NCBI GenBank assembly: GCA_009746045.1
Contig: RPFO01000065.1
Span: 9,387,128-9,451,127 of the forward strand
Source of the DNA: Mesostigma viride
Lineage: Eukaryota; Streptophyta; Mesostigmatophyceae; Mesostigmatales; Mesostigmataceae
Direction: 5' to 3'
DNA length: 64,000 nt
In this document: positions 36,201 through 47,290 of the stretch, piece after piece
Numbering within the stretch: the stretch's first letter is position 1
Layout of the letters: the number at the start of each line of letters is the position of its first letter
Program-made: the position numbers and the translations under genes
The notes under the pieces: generated by a model
The model's database searches: none
The model's input: only the letters and a program-made list of their open reading frames with translations
Told to the model about the DNA's origin: nothing

Positions 36201-36714
36201 ACGATGACGCGCGTGATGATTAGGGAACTGTTTGATAACGAAAGGTTAGTGGTTGTAGACTAATTATAGGTCGTTGATTATTCAATGAAGAGGCGGCACA
36301 CTTTTGTTTTTGTTCATTATTGCACTGACTTCCGCGCGATGAATCCCACTGAACTGAACTGAACACCGCGCGGCCAATCAATCGTCAACGGCGGTAACTA
36401 TTGCAAGTACATATCGGATCCTGCACGCCGATTGGCGACAATTTATTCCTTCCGGCGCACGTGTACGGCGTACTTTTGGTATACTTGCCAGGTTTGTTGC
36501 GATTCTGTTGCATTGCGGAACTCTAGAATTGGTGGGTTTTCAGTTGCGGAACTAGGTGTTGCGATACTCGAGCACGCTCCCATTTTTCATCCAAACATCA
36601 CTTTTGAAAAGTGAAGGTGCCATGGTGTGCCCATACCTGCCCTTAATCGAAGTGGATGATAAAATTTTTTTTTTTGAGTTGCGATTCTTGTTGCGATACT
36701 GCGGGTGACCCCTG
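33298..36714. mobile_element. TIR DNA element with TA target duplication, non-autonomous
   Basis: Perfect TIRs of about 38 bases start CAGGGGTCACCCGCAGTATC. TA lies outside both ends (33,296-33,297 and 36,715-36,716). Subterminal 'ttgcgat' repeats fill about 120 bases inside each end. TA duplication suggests a Tc1/mariner-like mechanism, but no transposase is visible. The interior holds the minisatellite at 35,040-35,820 and, at 34,440-34,600, an inverted relative of 26,060-26,190. Confidence 0.75.
35040..35820 (+). repeat. ~42-base minisatellite, about 16 units
   Basis: Units contain 'catgcatgcaaacaccatcc' followed by a variable 'atcc-tgcaagcattcacgta'. Unit length is close to a multiple of three, so long His/Pro/Cys-rich frames appear in several phases. 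These are not proteins. Confidence 0.95.
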
Positions 36715-36928
36715 TAAGCCAAACAAGGTGAGGCCACTCCAGGTTCTGGGACCCCACCCTCCCTCAGCTAGAGTCCACGGGTGAAGGACAAGCCTGACAT
36801 TCCCAGGGATAACGGGTCATCCACAGGGATCCATGCCATGAATACTGACAGCTCTCACTGCTTGCTCAGGGCAGGAAGCTTAGTGTCATGTAGCAAGGCT
36901 AACCCTCTATACAGCCAACCCCCCATAA

Positions 36929-37135
36929 TTAACTGGGCTGCCAGGGTCCCAGGCTCATCAGGTCATAGCAGGCTGGATGGATGCCAAGAATGCTCAATCC
37001 TAACACAGGAGCTGGCATGAGCTTCTGCTGCAGCAAGTCCAAAGCCTGCTGACACCCGTCAGTCCACGCAAACTGGAACGAGGAAACGTCCACAGCGCCC
37101 CAGGTGGAAGTGCAGTCACCAAGAGGCATGAGCAA
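36929..37135 (-). pseudogene. Ty3/gypsy RT-RNase H linker fragment
   Basis: FAWTDGCQQALDLLQQKLMP followed by APVLG matches the conserved 'W(T/S)..C..AF..LK..L..APVL' connection between reverse transcriptase and RNase H of Ty3/gypsy polyproteins. The catalytic Asp region expected next is not recognisable. It is on the same strand as the element's transcription and is the only protein relic found in the interior. Confidence 0.55.
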
Positions 37136-37139
37136 TGCC

Positions 37140-40100
37140 AGCAGGAAGTCGTCGCCAACAGGGTCGCCTCATGAAGAGCAAGGTTATCTCAGAAGTACGC
37201 CCATGATGAAGAGAGGCCGTGGACAGGGTTGTCTCCAGTGGGTACCCGTCAGCAGGTTGGGGAGATGCAACAAAGCACAGCCAAAATAGCCCACCGATGG
37301 CCAGCGAAACCAGGATACCACCTAGTCAGGGATCTATGAGGAGACCCAGAAAAGATGAACTGAAATCCCAAGGTGTCTCCACGCTATGATCCTCATAGAT
37401 CTCCTCCCCACCAGAACAAAATTCCCCCCCTCCAGTCGCTCCCAAAGGAGTGAGAGTGAGGTAAAGCCACATCTCCTTAGTAGCTAGTACTCTCAAACCC
37501 ATAGCCAGTGGCTTTTTATGATCCAAGGCACACTATTGCTCCATAACGGATGCCTGGGAAACCATCCACAGCCTTGATAGGGATAGCAGAAGATCAGTAA
37601 GGCCTCACCAGCCTTATGAACGGTATGCCCCAACTGGTAAAGCGTAGCACACGCTACCCCCATGCAAGGGATAGATGCAGCCCAATCCCCTGCACGCCCT
37701 GCTCCCCACACAATCCCCCTCAGCATAACTGGTAAACTGGAGACGACCAGCATGCCTACTAGTAATTCCCCCTTCTGCGTAGAATAAGCTGTAATAATCC
37801 TGGTATCAGTTCCCAAAATTGACAGCATAACCTAGCAGGAATAAACGCCATGGGATACGCATAAAGACAGAGGCCCAGCCAACCAGAGAAGGGTGGGGGA
37901 GGCCTGTCTCTCAGCCCACTGACCCACTGGTGGCCTGCAGGGTCTCTCTATAACGGCGTCCTATGCACCTCATGACTAAACATGGGATGGGCACTACAGC
38001 AAAGTGTCCAAGACGGAGTTGCATACAAGGCAGCTTGAGAGCAGACTGAAAGCAATCACCAATCAGCCAACTGATGTGCTCAAGCTTGGCAGGGCCCCCA
38101 GCAACAACATCACTCCCCGCAACCATCCAGGTGGCACTACCATGCAAGGTAATGTGGGCATTAGGATCGAAGGAGCCCAAGACAAGGTTGCACAAGTAGG
38201 GCAGCATAAGGGTATGCTGGATGAGGCCATCAGTCATCAAACAGATACACCCTCAGCTTGGCAGGGCCCTAGCAAGTAGACTGAACAATGTCCCCCTAGT
38301 CAAAGCATGGAAGGTAGTATCCATGTCCGTGAACCACGTAGACTGCCAAATGGTATTAATGTCAGTGTACCACGGATACTGATGCACATGAGGCAGGTTG
38401 TAAGGGTGGTAAAGGGCTGAATGGGTCCCTCAACAAACCCCCACCTCTAAGCTCATGTGAGCCCCCCCGCCCAGCACCCAGTAGTCCAACTCCTCAATTA
38501 AGAGTCAACGGAGTGGGCACCATTGTCATCACTGTCATGCCAAAGATTCCAGCCGGCCCCACAGTTGTAGCTCCGTTGATCCCGCCCATCATCCAACCCA
38601 CAAGGACATCCTACCCATGCAAACATGATGCCAGACCCCCCGTGCAAGCAGTCCTATTCATACAACCATCATGCTGTGCAAGCAATCAGCTCAAGGGCGG
38701 ATGGTGTACTATCAAGACAACAAGCCATCCTGGCACCATGCAAGCAAGGATAAGTCCATAGCAGGGCAAAGCAAGGGTAGGAGGTTACTCATCTGCACAT
38801 GGCTGGCTTGATGTCCACCAGCAGGCAGGACCCAACACAGCGTCAGGAGCAGGCACCAGCATTGCAGATATGCGTCACTTGGGCGTCCCCAAGTCACCAG
38901 AGTCCCAGCGGCCACCATGCAGTGCTTGATGAAGTCGCCACCATTGAGTGCTTGCAGTCACCACCAACAGCATTAGTCCACCACCAGGATACTCTCCAAC
39001 GTCGCCTCCATGCACCATGTCCGCCATCGACAAGTTACCAATCCCCCACTGGCCTCAAGCCCCCAATAGGCTACTGCCACCACGCCCAATCAGCGTTGGA
39101 CCATCCCCACATGTGGGTATCCAACACAGCTGTTGCCTGAATGGACAACCAAGACTACCTGCTTGCGCCGGTCCCGCAATGGGGAAGTGACTAAGCTGCT
39201 TTAAGGAGGCCTGGAACGGACACCAATGAGCCTGGCTCCAGAAGCTGCTTGGAAGAATGACCACATGCTGTCAACTTCCCGGACTGAATCAGCTGCAAGA
39301 AGGAGCCAGCAACCTTCACTATGGCACTCAGAAAAACTGCCTAGTAGGCCAACCTGTCAAGGGAGCATACTCTAACATGGCTACTACCAAGTGCCAGGTA
39401 GCCAGAACTCCTAAGCCTAAGGAGTGACAAGGGCCTGAGGTGGTCCAACAGCCAGCACAACTGCCCAAAAGTCAAGAGAATGGGCCTAAAAGCGCCTTGA
39501 CCAGTGTCAACAATTCTGATCTGAGAACTATATCAGATATATTCACAGATAAGAACTATGACAGCAGCCCTGGTGTCCATACTTGCTGTCCTAGTGCACC
39601 TCCTAGGCCCAACAGGGGCCGTCTGCCAACAAGCAGTGGTAACCATCATGTCCTCGGAGAAGTAAATGCGTGGTCACAATGGTCTGGCGCAGGTAAGGGC
39701 CCCAACTGGCAAGTGACCCACACCCCACTTGTACAGGGACGTTGTCAAGCAAGTGGTCCACCCCCTCTGGGAACATGTGTCAAAGGACACCGTCTGGCAA
39801 GTGGGCAACCCATGCAAGAGACCACTGGCAACTCATGTGATACCCTTTAGGGGACAACCCACTGCAGGTATCCCGATGTCCCCTGATGTGGTGGCATCTA
39901 CCATGCCATGTGCCTCCATGATAGCATCTGGCAACCCTTTGGCAGACCTGGGATATCCATGTGTCAAAGGACACCGTCTGGCAAGTGGGCAACCCATGCA
40001 AGAGACCCCTGGCAACTCATGAGATACCCTTTAGGGGACAACCCACTGCAGGTATCCCGATGTCCCCTGATGTGGTGGCATCTACCATGCCATGTGCCTC

Positions 40101-41524
40101 CATGATAGCATCTGGCAACCCTTTGGCAGACCTGGGATATCCACTCCCCCGCAGAAATTTTCTCAGGGTAACTAGACACAGCGCTGTCCAAGTATGATAG
40201 TGGAAACCCCGTACATGCTGTTGTTCTGCCCTGGCATGTGTGATGCCGTCTGGAAATTACATTGCAGACATCCCGGATGTCCACTCCCCCGCAAAAATTT
40301 GCTCAGGGTAACCAGACGTAGCTGCCACCAATCTGGACAACTCTGGACAACTCCTAAGGAGCTCGCCCTATCCATAGTACCATGTTGATAGTGGGAACAA
40401 CTCAGATGCCGTTGTTCTCCTCCCCACCAAAACCAAACCACCATCCACGTGGGAGGAACCAAAGCTCAACCTAGAACGCCTCCACTGTCATGATGCTCAA
40501 CAAGAAAAGGAAGAGTTTCCCCCACAACTGAAACAATTGTTTGGCGACGCGTGAATTAAGAACGTGCCACAGTCCTTAAACAGCAAGGGTAGGCTGCCCA
40601 TGCACGGAAGAAAAGGATCCTGAAAGATTGTCAAGTGAGTGCAAAAGGAACCTTGCGTGAAAAAGGCAGCCATGAATTCCTACTGTCCGCTCATCCGGAG
40701 CCACCCTCAAAAGACACGAGGTGTAACCTGAGCCACACCGTAACAATGTCGTCAAAGAAAAGCAGCACCGGGAAAAAAACAACCTGAGACAGCGACGTCG
40801 TCAGGCGGTCGCGGTGGTGGTCGTGCGTGCAGCCGCAACCCGGAAGCCGGGTGATAGGTGCCGTCGGCAGCAACAGTGCGTCGGCTCAGCCATAACCCGT
40901 AGCGCCATGTCAGCCTGGCCGAAAACAGAGCCGGCAGGAAAAAAAAACAGCTCCTAGCAGGATTCTGGAGCCGGACCTGCTGAGCTACTGGACCAACACT
41001 CCGCACTGCCCTGCTCGAAACGTAGCAACACTTGCGTAATGCTAATATATAAAGATGTTTGGAGCTAGGAGGAGACTGCGGCGTCAGCAGCCACGACAGA
41101 CAGGGCGGTGGTCGGACTTCAGCACGATGCGGCCAGCCAGCCGACAGCCCGTAAGTAAGTACGCTTGTCTATGAAATATTGCACGAATCCAAATAGTTGA
41201 CGTCTGGGAGTAGATGAAAAAACCCTTTCATCACCGGTAGTCGCTGCGGAGCTGCTAAAGATGTGGTAGCATCTTCAACTCTCTTACTTGATTCCGGTGG
41301 TTGTGTCTCCGGGTTACTCATCACTCCATGGGTCGCGCATGCCGGACTGGGGAGACGTTAAAAACTTGTGAGTTCAAGGCAGCTCTCAGAGCAAGACTGT
41401 CACATAAGGATGAGTCACACTCTAAAAACTGTCCGAGCGCACAGCATTACGTACCCTCTCTGGGTCGGGCATGACTTTCATTGTTAACCGTGAACTAATA
41501 CTATCAAGATCACCAACACCTAGG
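37140..41524 (-). other. 5' interior of the LARD-like element; no intact gene
   Basis: It contains a tandem duplication (39,777-40,144), and frames of up to about 110 codons on either strand without recognisable domains (for example 37,493-37,828 and 37,911-38,240, minus). gag, protease and integrase motifs were looked for and not seen. Confidence 0.4.
39777..40144 (+). repeat. Tandem duplication of a 184-base unit
   Basis: Two nearly identical units start 'gtgtcaaaggacaccgtctg' at 39,777 and 39,961. A third, partial relative of the end ('tccactcccccgca') is at about 40,279. Confidence 0.9.
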
Positions 41525-41526
41525 TA

Positions 41527-41543
41527 GAAACCTCCGATACCAA
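41527..41543 (-). other. Primer-binding site
   Basis: On the minus strand TTGGTATCGGAGGTTTC directly follows the 5' LTR. It begins with TGG and resembles initiator-Met-tRNA-type primer sites (TGGTATCAGAGC) used by many LTR elements. The gag-only element at 61,975-61,989 has nearly the same site. Confidence 0.8.
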
Positions 41544-42264
41544 TGTAACGACTAAAAATGTTGTGTTTGCAACAGCCTCAGTATCAACATTGGTGTGAAA
41601 AGATCTTTATACCTGGGTTGGAGTCGCGACAGATAACTTCACGTCCAGAGAAGCAATGAAGATGGATCTTCAACAGTTAAGGGAATGAGTCCCCACCCTT
41701 GTTAGACACAACAGACAAGTTATATCCAAGTCGACTATCTGTTGAAGTTATAGTTGACTTTTAGCAAGGGTTGTTTGATTGATGAAACAAGGAAACCCTT
41801 GAATTACACCATAGCTTTAGCTCTCACGTACGCAGACATGCACGACCTCCACCAACAGGATAAAAGTCATCGTGCATGCAGAGTCGGCTCAATCCTAACC
41901 CGAAAGGACCAATCAGATGTGAAGATCACTCAAGGTAAGATCCAGCTAAGGTTGTGGATCACTTACCTTGAGTGATCCACAACACAACACAAGGCCAGCA
42001 CTACAGAATCTCCGTGACCTGGAACCAGATCCCCCAGGTACAACAGTCTTAAAGAGAATCTATGACTGGTTGAACTAAACCATGCAAAGTACCCCACGTG
42101 GATCAGGCCACGACCAATGAGGGTAGAACAATAATTCGACAGATCTCAGCAGGCCCAATATCAATCCTACGTCGAAGCCTCCTAACTTTCCAAATAATTG
42201 TCCCCAAGAACTCATAATAAGATCAACAGTAGGAAAACTTTGGATGTAACATTTGGTTGTTACA
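41544..42264 (-). repeat. 5' LTR of the LARD-like element
   Basis: 721 bases. Compared with the 3' LTR it carries a small hairpin-forming insertion near 41,942-41,980 ('ttgtggatcacttacc' and its inverse). Confidence 0.9.
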
Positions 42265-42471
42265 GGCGCAGTGGCCAACCGACGGCGTGGTGCCGATGGG
42301 GGCGGGCCAAGGAGCAAGAACGTCAGGACACGGGTAAGAGAGCTCGCGTGCCCAGGATCCTATTGTTCCTACGCGTATAAATATCCTAGTGTGCCTGGGC
42401 CTTCAGCAGCAGTGGCTCCTGCCATAGGTAGTGATCATCCGTGTAACTTTGCCCGGTACTAGGCCTCATAT

Positions 42472-43412
42472 GAGTGCTGTGGCTGTGATGAATGGCCAGA
42501 AGCCTCTCAAGCCTCCTCAGTGCATGTGGGACAGGAAGAGCTAGACAAGTGGTTGGAGGAATCAATGATATGGAGCTGGTAGCCTGCTCTGTAGATCCCA
42601 CTGTCAACCTTGTGGAGGTATTCCACACTTCCACGGCTAATAGGGATTCCAGTGAGCGTGTGAGGGACAAGACCAGGACAGCAGTCAAGGACAAGCTGAC
42701 CTGGGGTCAGTTCCTACTAAGACTACGTCAGGAGTTCTCTGATAAGGTTCTCAACCTCACCAATCACTATAAGCTGAGCTATGACACCTTTGAGATCAAG
42801 GGTACAATAGCTGAGGAGCTGCAGCGGCTCCCACGCAACAGGGAGAAGGGGGCCAAGCAGGGCTGAACATGCTAACTGACAGAGCAGTGGCAGACTACTT
42901 CCTGGATCGCATGGGGCTGAGTGTGGATGGGAGGAATGCAGCTAGGATGTTTGCTGATCAGACAGATGGGTCGTGGCCAGCCTTGCAAAAGGTTACTTTG
43001 AACATACGCCCATCTGATGCTGCTTGCAAGGCAATCCAGGTCACTGGTGCCTCTTCAGCCTCCGCTAACCAGGTCCATGGTGATGCTCAGGTGGGCATGG
43101 GGCCCAGGCAGACGATCCCAGGCCTATAGTAGGCGTCAGAGGGCTAACAGACGCAGGCAGAATGGTAACCAAGGTGGCAAGGGCCAGCAGCAGGGATCCA
43201 AAGGCAAGGGTCAGCAGCAGGCTGGGGGTCACCGAGGTGGTCAGCAGAACAAGGGTGGCCAAGGGCAAGGCAAGAGCCAGGGCCAGGGCACCCAGGCCAG
43301 TCAGAGCAGCCAGAACCAGGATGGTCAGAGGAAGGCTACTGCTGGGAAGGATGACAAGTGCTTTGGCTGTGGCAGGACAGGTCATTGGCGACGTGACTGC
43401 CCAGACTACTAG
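42472..43412 (+). pseudogene. Copia gag with CCHC zinc knuckle
   Basis: Pieces in changing frames: MNGQKPLKPPQCMWDR near 42,490, then ELVACSVDPTVNLVE ... LTWGQFLLRLRQEFSD. A stop follows at about 42,864, then AVADYFLDRMGLSVDGRNAA. A Gln/Gly/Lys-rich tail ends with the knuckle CFGCGRTGHWRRDC (C-x2-C-x4-H-x4-C) and stop at 43,412. Frameshifts near 42,540, 42,866 and 43,020-43,130 make it non-functional. The knuckle lies 9 bases before the target duplication of the inserted gypsy-like element. Confidence 0.7.
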
Positions 43413-43424
43413 GCCAAGTCTGCT

Positions 43425-43563
43425 TGTCGCGTCTGCGTGCCACAATCTCCGGCGCACCGATGGCGGCTGGCCACTCAGCTTTGGTAAAACCCAAATGAGC
43501 TGAGCTGACGCGCCTGCCTTAACTGCATGCCCTGTGGGGTGGGCGAGGACTTGTCCCATGATT
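43425..43563 (-). repeat. Split direct repeat B2 (3' end of the gypsy-DNMT element)
   Basis: 139 bases ending (minus strand) in GACGCGACA at the TGCT target duplication. Second copy of B1. Confidence 0.9.
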
Positions 43564-44821
43564 AATGAAAAGAGGGCTCTCAGCCGAGGACAAGGAACTG
43601 TCCCTCGTGCCTGATGTCCACCTTATTGATCCCCTTGTGTACCGTCGCGTGCCGCGTTTGAATATCCTTGCTGGGGCGTTAGCTAAACGCTCCAACTACT
43701 CTAATTGCGACAATATGATGGTGCAAGAGGATGCTTTTGCCTCCCCTGCTATAGGACAATGCTTTCACAACACACACTTTGCACAGTCTGATGATGAAGC
43801 CGCACATGCGGAATTTATTCAATGAGAAAGTTAATACAATTACAACACGTTGATAGTCTCAATATCGATGCACTCCATGCTCACGAGCCCGCAGTTAGGC
43901 AGCGCTCCATGACATGCTACCGGCCTTGCTCCCAAGGAAAGGGAGAAACACGAAGGCCACTAACGAGAGACTCGAAGAGACTACACGCTGCGTGAGAGTC
44001 CTCTTCGACTATGAACCAAACCATTCGTCATGCCACACGCATGACACACGCCACACTTGTCAGTCCAGCCAGGAATGCCAAAACTATCTTGCTGCCTGAA
44101 CCATGCAAATAGAAACCGCATTCCAGTTGCCGTCCTGGCTTTCTACCACACATGCCAACAAAAGCAGGAAGGCATCCCAACAAATCTAAATTGCTACCCT
44201 GTTGCCGATCTCATCTCCTAGAGGCTCCGGCATTTCTGTCCCCGGGAATGTCCGACATTGAGTCACGTCCACCAAGGTCGAAGCATAATATCCTTCAGAC
44301 AATCTGCACGCTCACACCTTGCGTGTGAGTGGCCCAGCAACCATTGCGTCTAATCGTTCCTTTCTAGAAGAAATCCCTTTGTAGGGCTGCCAGCGATTTC
44401 GCATTCATTCCAGCGATCTGGCTCTGCACCGCAAATTGTCCTTTTCCATTTTCTGTCCAGTCCTCATAACGTTGACCCGCTATTCTATACACCACAAAGA
44501 CACCTGGCCTGTCAATAGCCTCGGCGCTGTTGAAGTCCAGCAGTCCAGCTCCAGCTCCAGCTGTCCACTAACACGCGTATGATCCTCTCGACGCTGCGCA
44601 CTTGTGCTGCCGTCCGCTCAAGTCAGTGCTGCGCGCCCAGCTGTGCCTGGCCCGGCGCGCGCGCACGTACACTTTCGTCCGCTCTTATGCTGCAAGTGCT
44701 AGTGTCCCCCCCCCGGTCACTAGCCTTTGTCGCAAATGCGTAGAAAACAAATTCCTTGCGCACGTCACCGGTCTTGTGCATAGTGGGCGCCCGGCGGATG
44801 ACATAGCTCGCGTCCGTGACA
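43564..44821 (-). repeat. Split direct repeat A2
   Basis: 1258 bases, second copy of A1. It runs directly into B2 with no internal sequence between them. Confidence 0.9.
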
Positions 44822-44823
44822 GC

Positions 44824-44962
44824 TGTCGCGTCTGCGTGCCACAATCTCCGGCGCACCGATGGCGGCTGGCCACTCAGCTTTGGTAAAACCCAAATGAGCT
44901 GAGCTGACGCGCCTGCCTTAACTGCATGCCCTGTGGGGCGGGCGAGGACTTGTCCCATGATT
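44824..44962 (-). repeat. Split direct repeat B1
   Basis: 139 bases directly downstream of the polypurine tract (minus strand), differing from B2 at a single base. Its end GCGACA, the dinucleotide GC and the start of A2 (TGTCACGG) form the palindrome-like GACAGCTGTC. Confidence 0.9.
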
Positions 44963-44974
44963 CCCCCCCTCGCT
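44963..44974 (-). other. Polypurine tract of the gypsy-DNMT element
   Basis: On the minus strand GCGAGGGGGGG directly precedes B1, so plus-strand DNA synthesis would be expected to start at B1 rather than at the TGTC end of A2. Confidence 0.65.
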
Positions 44975-44988
44975 GGCGACCGGCCCCA

Positions 44989-46314
44989 TCACGAAGACAG
45001 CGATCGTACCAAGACAAGGGCAGCGGTGACCGCAGTCAAGCTGCGGGAGGTAAACTGCGCAGCGGTGCACACTGGACAAAACCAATTCCCCTCCGGAATG
45101 CTGGTGACCACTGGCTGCAAACACTGCATGTGCCAACCACAGTTACACTGATCACACAATAACATGGACTCCGCCTGATCGACCCGGTGACAAACCTGAC
45201 ACTGGGCGTCCTTGACTCGGCGAGATGTGTGCGGTTGGAGGTCGTGGACCAAATTGGGCAGCGAGCAGGGACTGAGATTGCTGAGGTTGTCTGTCGTACG
45301 GCTCCCGTCGGCGCCCTCCAAAATTGCCACTCCCGATGGTTTGATAGCCACAATGCGCAAAATGGTGGGCCCTGCCTCCACATCCAAAGTGTGCTTCAGC
45401 TGAGTGCGCAGGAAAACATACTGCCCTGGCCTAAACCGCAGCTGGCGAGCCATGTATGCGCCCCCCCGGCGCTGAGCGTAGCGCAGGGAGTCCCTGTGCT
45501 GAGCAATGAACAAGTTGTTCATCGCGATGGGCATGACCTTCTTAAAAGTCTCTGCCCTGGCCAACACCTCAACCAAAAATTGCTGAGCGTTGTCGAAGGC
45601 CATGGGTTCGGGGTGCGCAACCTGTGCCTCCGTAGGCAAAAGAGGATTACGCCCGAACAGAAGGAAATACGGGGAGAAGGTAGCGAGAGACTCTTGGGGA
45701 GACATGCGATAACCCATGGCAATCCATGCCAACTCGCGATCCCACCTGGCCGACTCCGGCACCTGCAGGCTCCACTTGCGCAGCGCCTGCTTGACGGTCT
45801 GCACCAATCTCTCAGCCAAACCATTGGCCTGAGGATGCTCCCGAGAGGTGCGACGGTGATCAATAAGACATCCATCCAGCAACTCCTGGAACTCACCCCT
45901 GAACTCACCACCCTGGTCCGTGACTACCTCCGCGGGAGCCCCAAACCTGGTTATGATGTCCGCAAAATGCTTCGCTGTGGTAGCGGCATGCTTGTCAGCA
46001 ATGGGGATCAACTCAACCCATTTGCTAAAGCTCTCCACGCATACCATGACATAGAGGTTGCCGTCAGGGCTCTCCTGAAAAGGCCCGCACAGATCGACGT
46101 GCCAGCGATAAAACAAGCCCTTGATGGGAAGCGACATCAGCTCCTTGGCACCATGATCTGCGCTAAAGTTAGCCTTGGTTCGAGCACACGGGACACAGCT
46201 GGCCACTACCTGGGCCACCGTGTGTCGCATGTTATTCCACCAATATATTCCACCAATATATTCCACCAATGGTCCGTACGAGGCTGAGCGTGCGATTGCC
46301 ACCCAAGTGACCAT
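44989..46314 (-). CDS. DDE integrase with C-terminal PHD finger
   Basis: 441 codons. CVPCARTKANF is the Cys pair of the H2C2 finger. The catalytic core has D in WHVDLCGPF, D in VVTDQGGEF and E in HPQANGLAERLVQTVK. An SH3-like region (RFRPGQYVFLRT ... GPTILRIVAIKPSG) follows. At about residues 373-418 is a complete C4HC3 PHD finger: CQVC, LLCDQC, GWHMQC and WFCPVC. PHD fingers read histone-tail modifications. In this position it could replace the chromodomain found in chromoviruses and guide integration (inference). The reading frame is intact from the finger to the end; the beginning is separated from RNase H by the 13-base repeat. Confidence 0.9.
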   Translation of the reverse strand: MVTWVAIARSASYGPLVEYIGGIYWWNNMRHTVAQVVASCVPCARTKANFSADHGAKELMSLPIKGLFYRWHVDLCGPFQESPDGNLYVMVCVESFSKWVELIPIADKHAATTAKHFADIITRFGAPAEVVTDQGGEFRGEFQELLDGCLIDHRRTSREHPQANGLAERLVQTVKQALRKWSLQVPESARWDRELAWIAMGYRMSPQESLATFSPYFLLFGRNPLLPTEAQVAHPEPMAFDNAQQFLVEVLARAETFKKVMPIAMNNLFIAQHRDSLRYAQRRGGAYMARQLRFRPGQYVFLRTQLKHTLDVEAGPTILRIVAIKPSGVAILEGADGSRTTDNLSNLSPCSLPNLVHDLQPHTSRRVKDAQCQVCHRVDQAESMLLCDQCNCGWHMQCLQPVVTSIPEGNWFCPVCTAAQFTSRSLTAVTAALVLVRSLSS

Positions 46315-47290
46315 ACCGCTCGTGGTACGCCTGCACTATAGCAACGCGCTTGTCAGGCGGTGGGACGACCACCCTACGCTTGCCCAACAGCTTGTACAAA
46401 ACCCCATCTTCCCAACCATAGGTTGCAGCCCTGTGCTGCACCCTGTTCAACTCCGTTGCCTTCTGAGCAGGAGTCCAATCGACTGGAGTAGGAGTCAAGA
46501 TAGCACCCTGCACTTGCTCCAACACTCGACCATCTAGCCAGATATCAGCGGTGTAGCAATCAGCAAGAGAGCTACGCGCTAAGAGAGCCTGCACAGCGAT
46601 CAGCTGCTGCAGAGAAGGATCAATGTCAAAGGACAGAGACCTACCCTCTTCCATAGCGCACACAGCTTTGGATGGCGTGAATGGAGACGGCCGCACCGGG
46701 TCGTCGCTGGTGCCGAAGTCCGCCACAGAGTACTCGATACTGCGCCACCATGCCTCCTCCTCATCGTCGGCCGCATACCCAGCAGCGTTCACAAAGACCA
46801 CAGAACCAGACGAGCCCTCGGCACCCATGGCCCGGGCTCCAGTGTGGTCAACAGTGGTAGGCATGGCGTATCGGGATAGCACATCGGCGTTGACATGGTC
46901 CTTGCCGGCCCGATGCACAATGGTCATGTGGGACTCCTGGATAATCATGGCCCATCGGGCGAGCTTACCCGTCAGGTTGGTGTTGGTCATTAGCCACTGA
47001 AGCGGCTGGTGATCTGTCACCAGAGTAAACACGCGCCCAAATAAATACGGGCGAAAGTGCTTGATGGCCCACACCACAGCCAGTGCCTCCCCCTCAGAGG
47101 AAGAATACCGGCTCTCCGCTGGGTTGTTGCTGCGACTAGCATAAGCAATAACGTGCTCGCGCCCATCACCATCCTTTTGCGCAATGGATGTATTACCCGA
47201 TGCAGCGTGGGCTCGCCGGCCAGCACGGTGCTGGTCAGCAGGGCGGTCATGAGAAGGATAGTCCACACCTGTCGCAGACGCCACCCCCAT
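46232..47290 (-). pseudogene. Ty3/gypsy RNase H (N-truncated) and integrase zinc-binding start
   Basis: REHVIAYASRSNNPAESRYS begins the recognisable RNase H, with the catalytic Glu in SSSEGEALAVVWAI, Asp in VTDHQPLQWL and Asp in DHVNADVLSR. The first catalytic Asp (usually TD.S) and all of reverse transcriptase are missing upstream. After an acidic/variable linker, the integrase H2C2 zinc-binding domain starts with HERYGHLGGNRTL. The frame ends because a 13-base unit ('aatatattccacc') is tandemly multiplied at 46,236-46,271, pushing the remaining integrase into another frame. Confidence 0.8.

Larger units (their letters stand above)
31347..42264 (-). mobile_element. LTR retrotransposon with nearly identical LTRs and decayed/non-coding interior (LARD-like)
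   Basis: LTRs lie at 31,347-32,050 and 41,544-42,264 (TGTAAC...GTTACA), flanked by a perfect 5-base target duplication GGCGC (31,342-31,346 and 42,265-42,269). The primer-binding site next to the right LTR and the polypurine tract next to the left LTR show the transcribed strand is minus. The interior has only short broken frames. One of them (36,929-37,135) resembles the Ty3/gypsy RT-RNase H connection. A 3.4-kb TIR element sits inside. Confidence 0.9.

Noticed and set aside
43425-44962. The 139-base B repeat as a complete short LTR
   Set aside because: No B copy exists at the right end of the element (around 52 kb or beyond 53,337), so it cannot be a normal LTR pair.
45187-46287. 366-codon plus-strand ORF
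   Set aside because: Antisense shadow of the integrase; the minus frame has the DDE residues and PHD finger.
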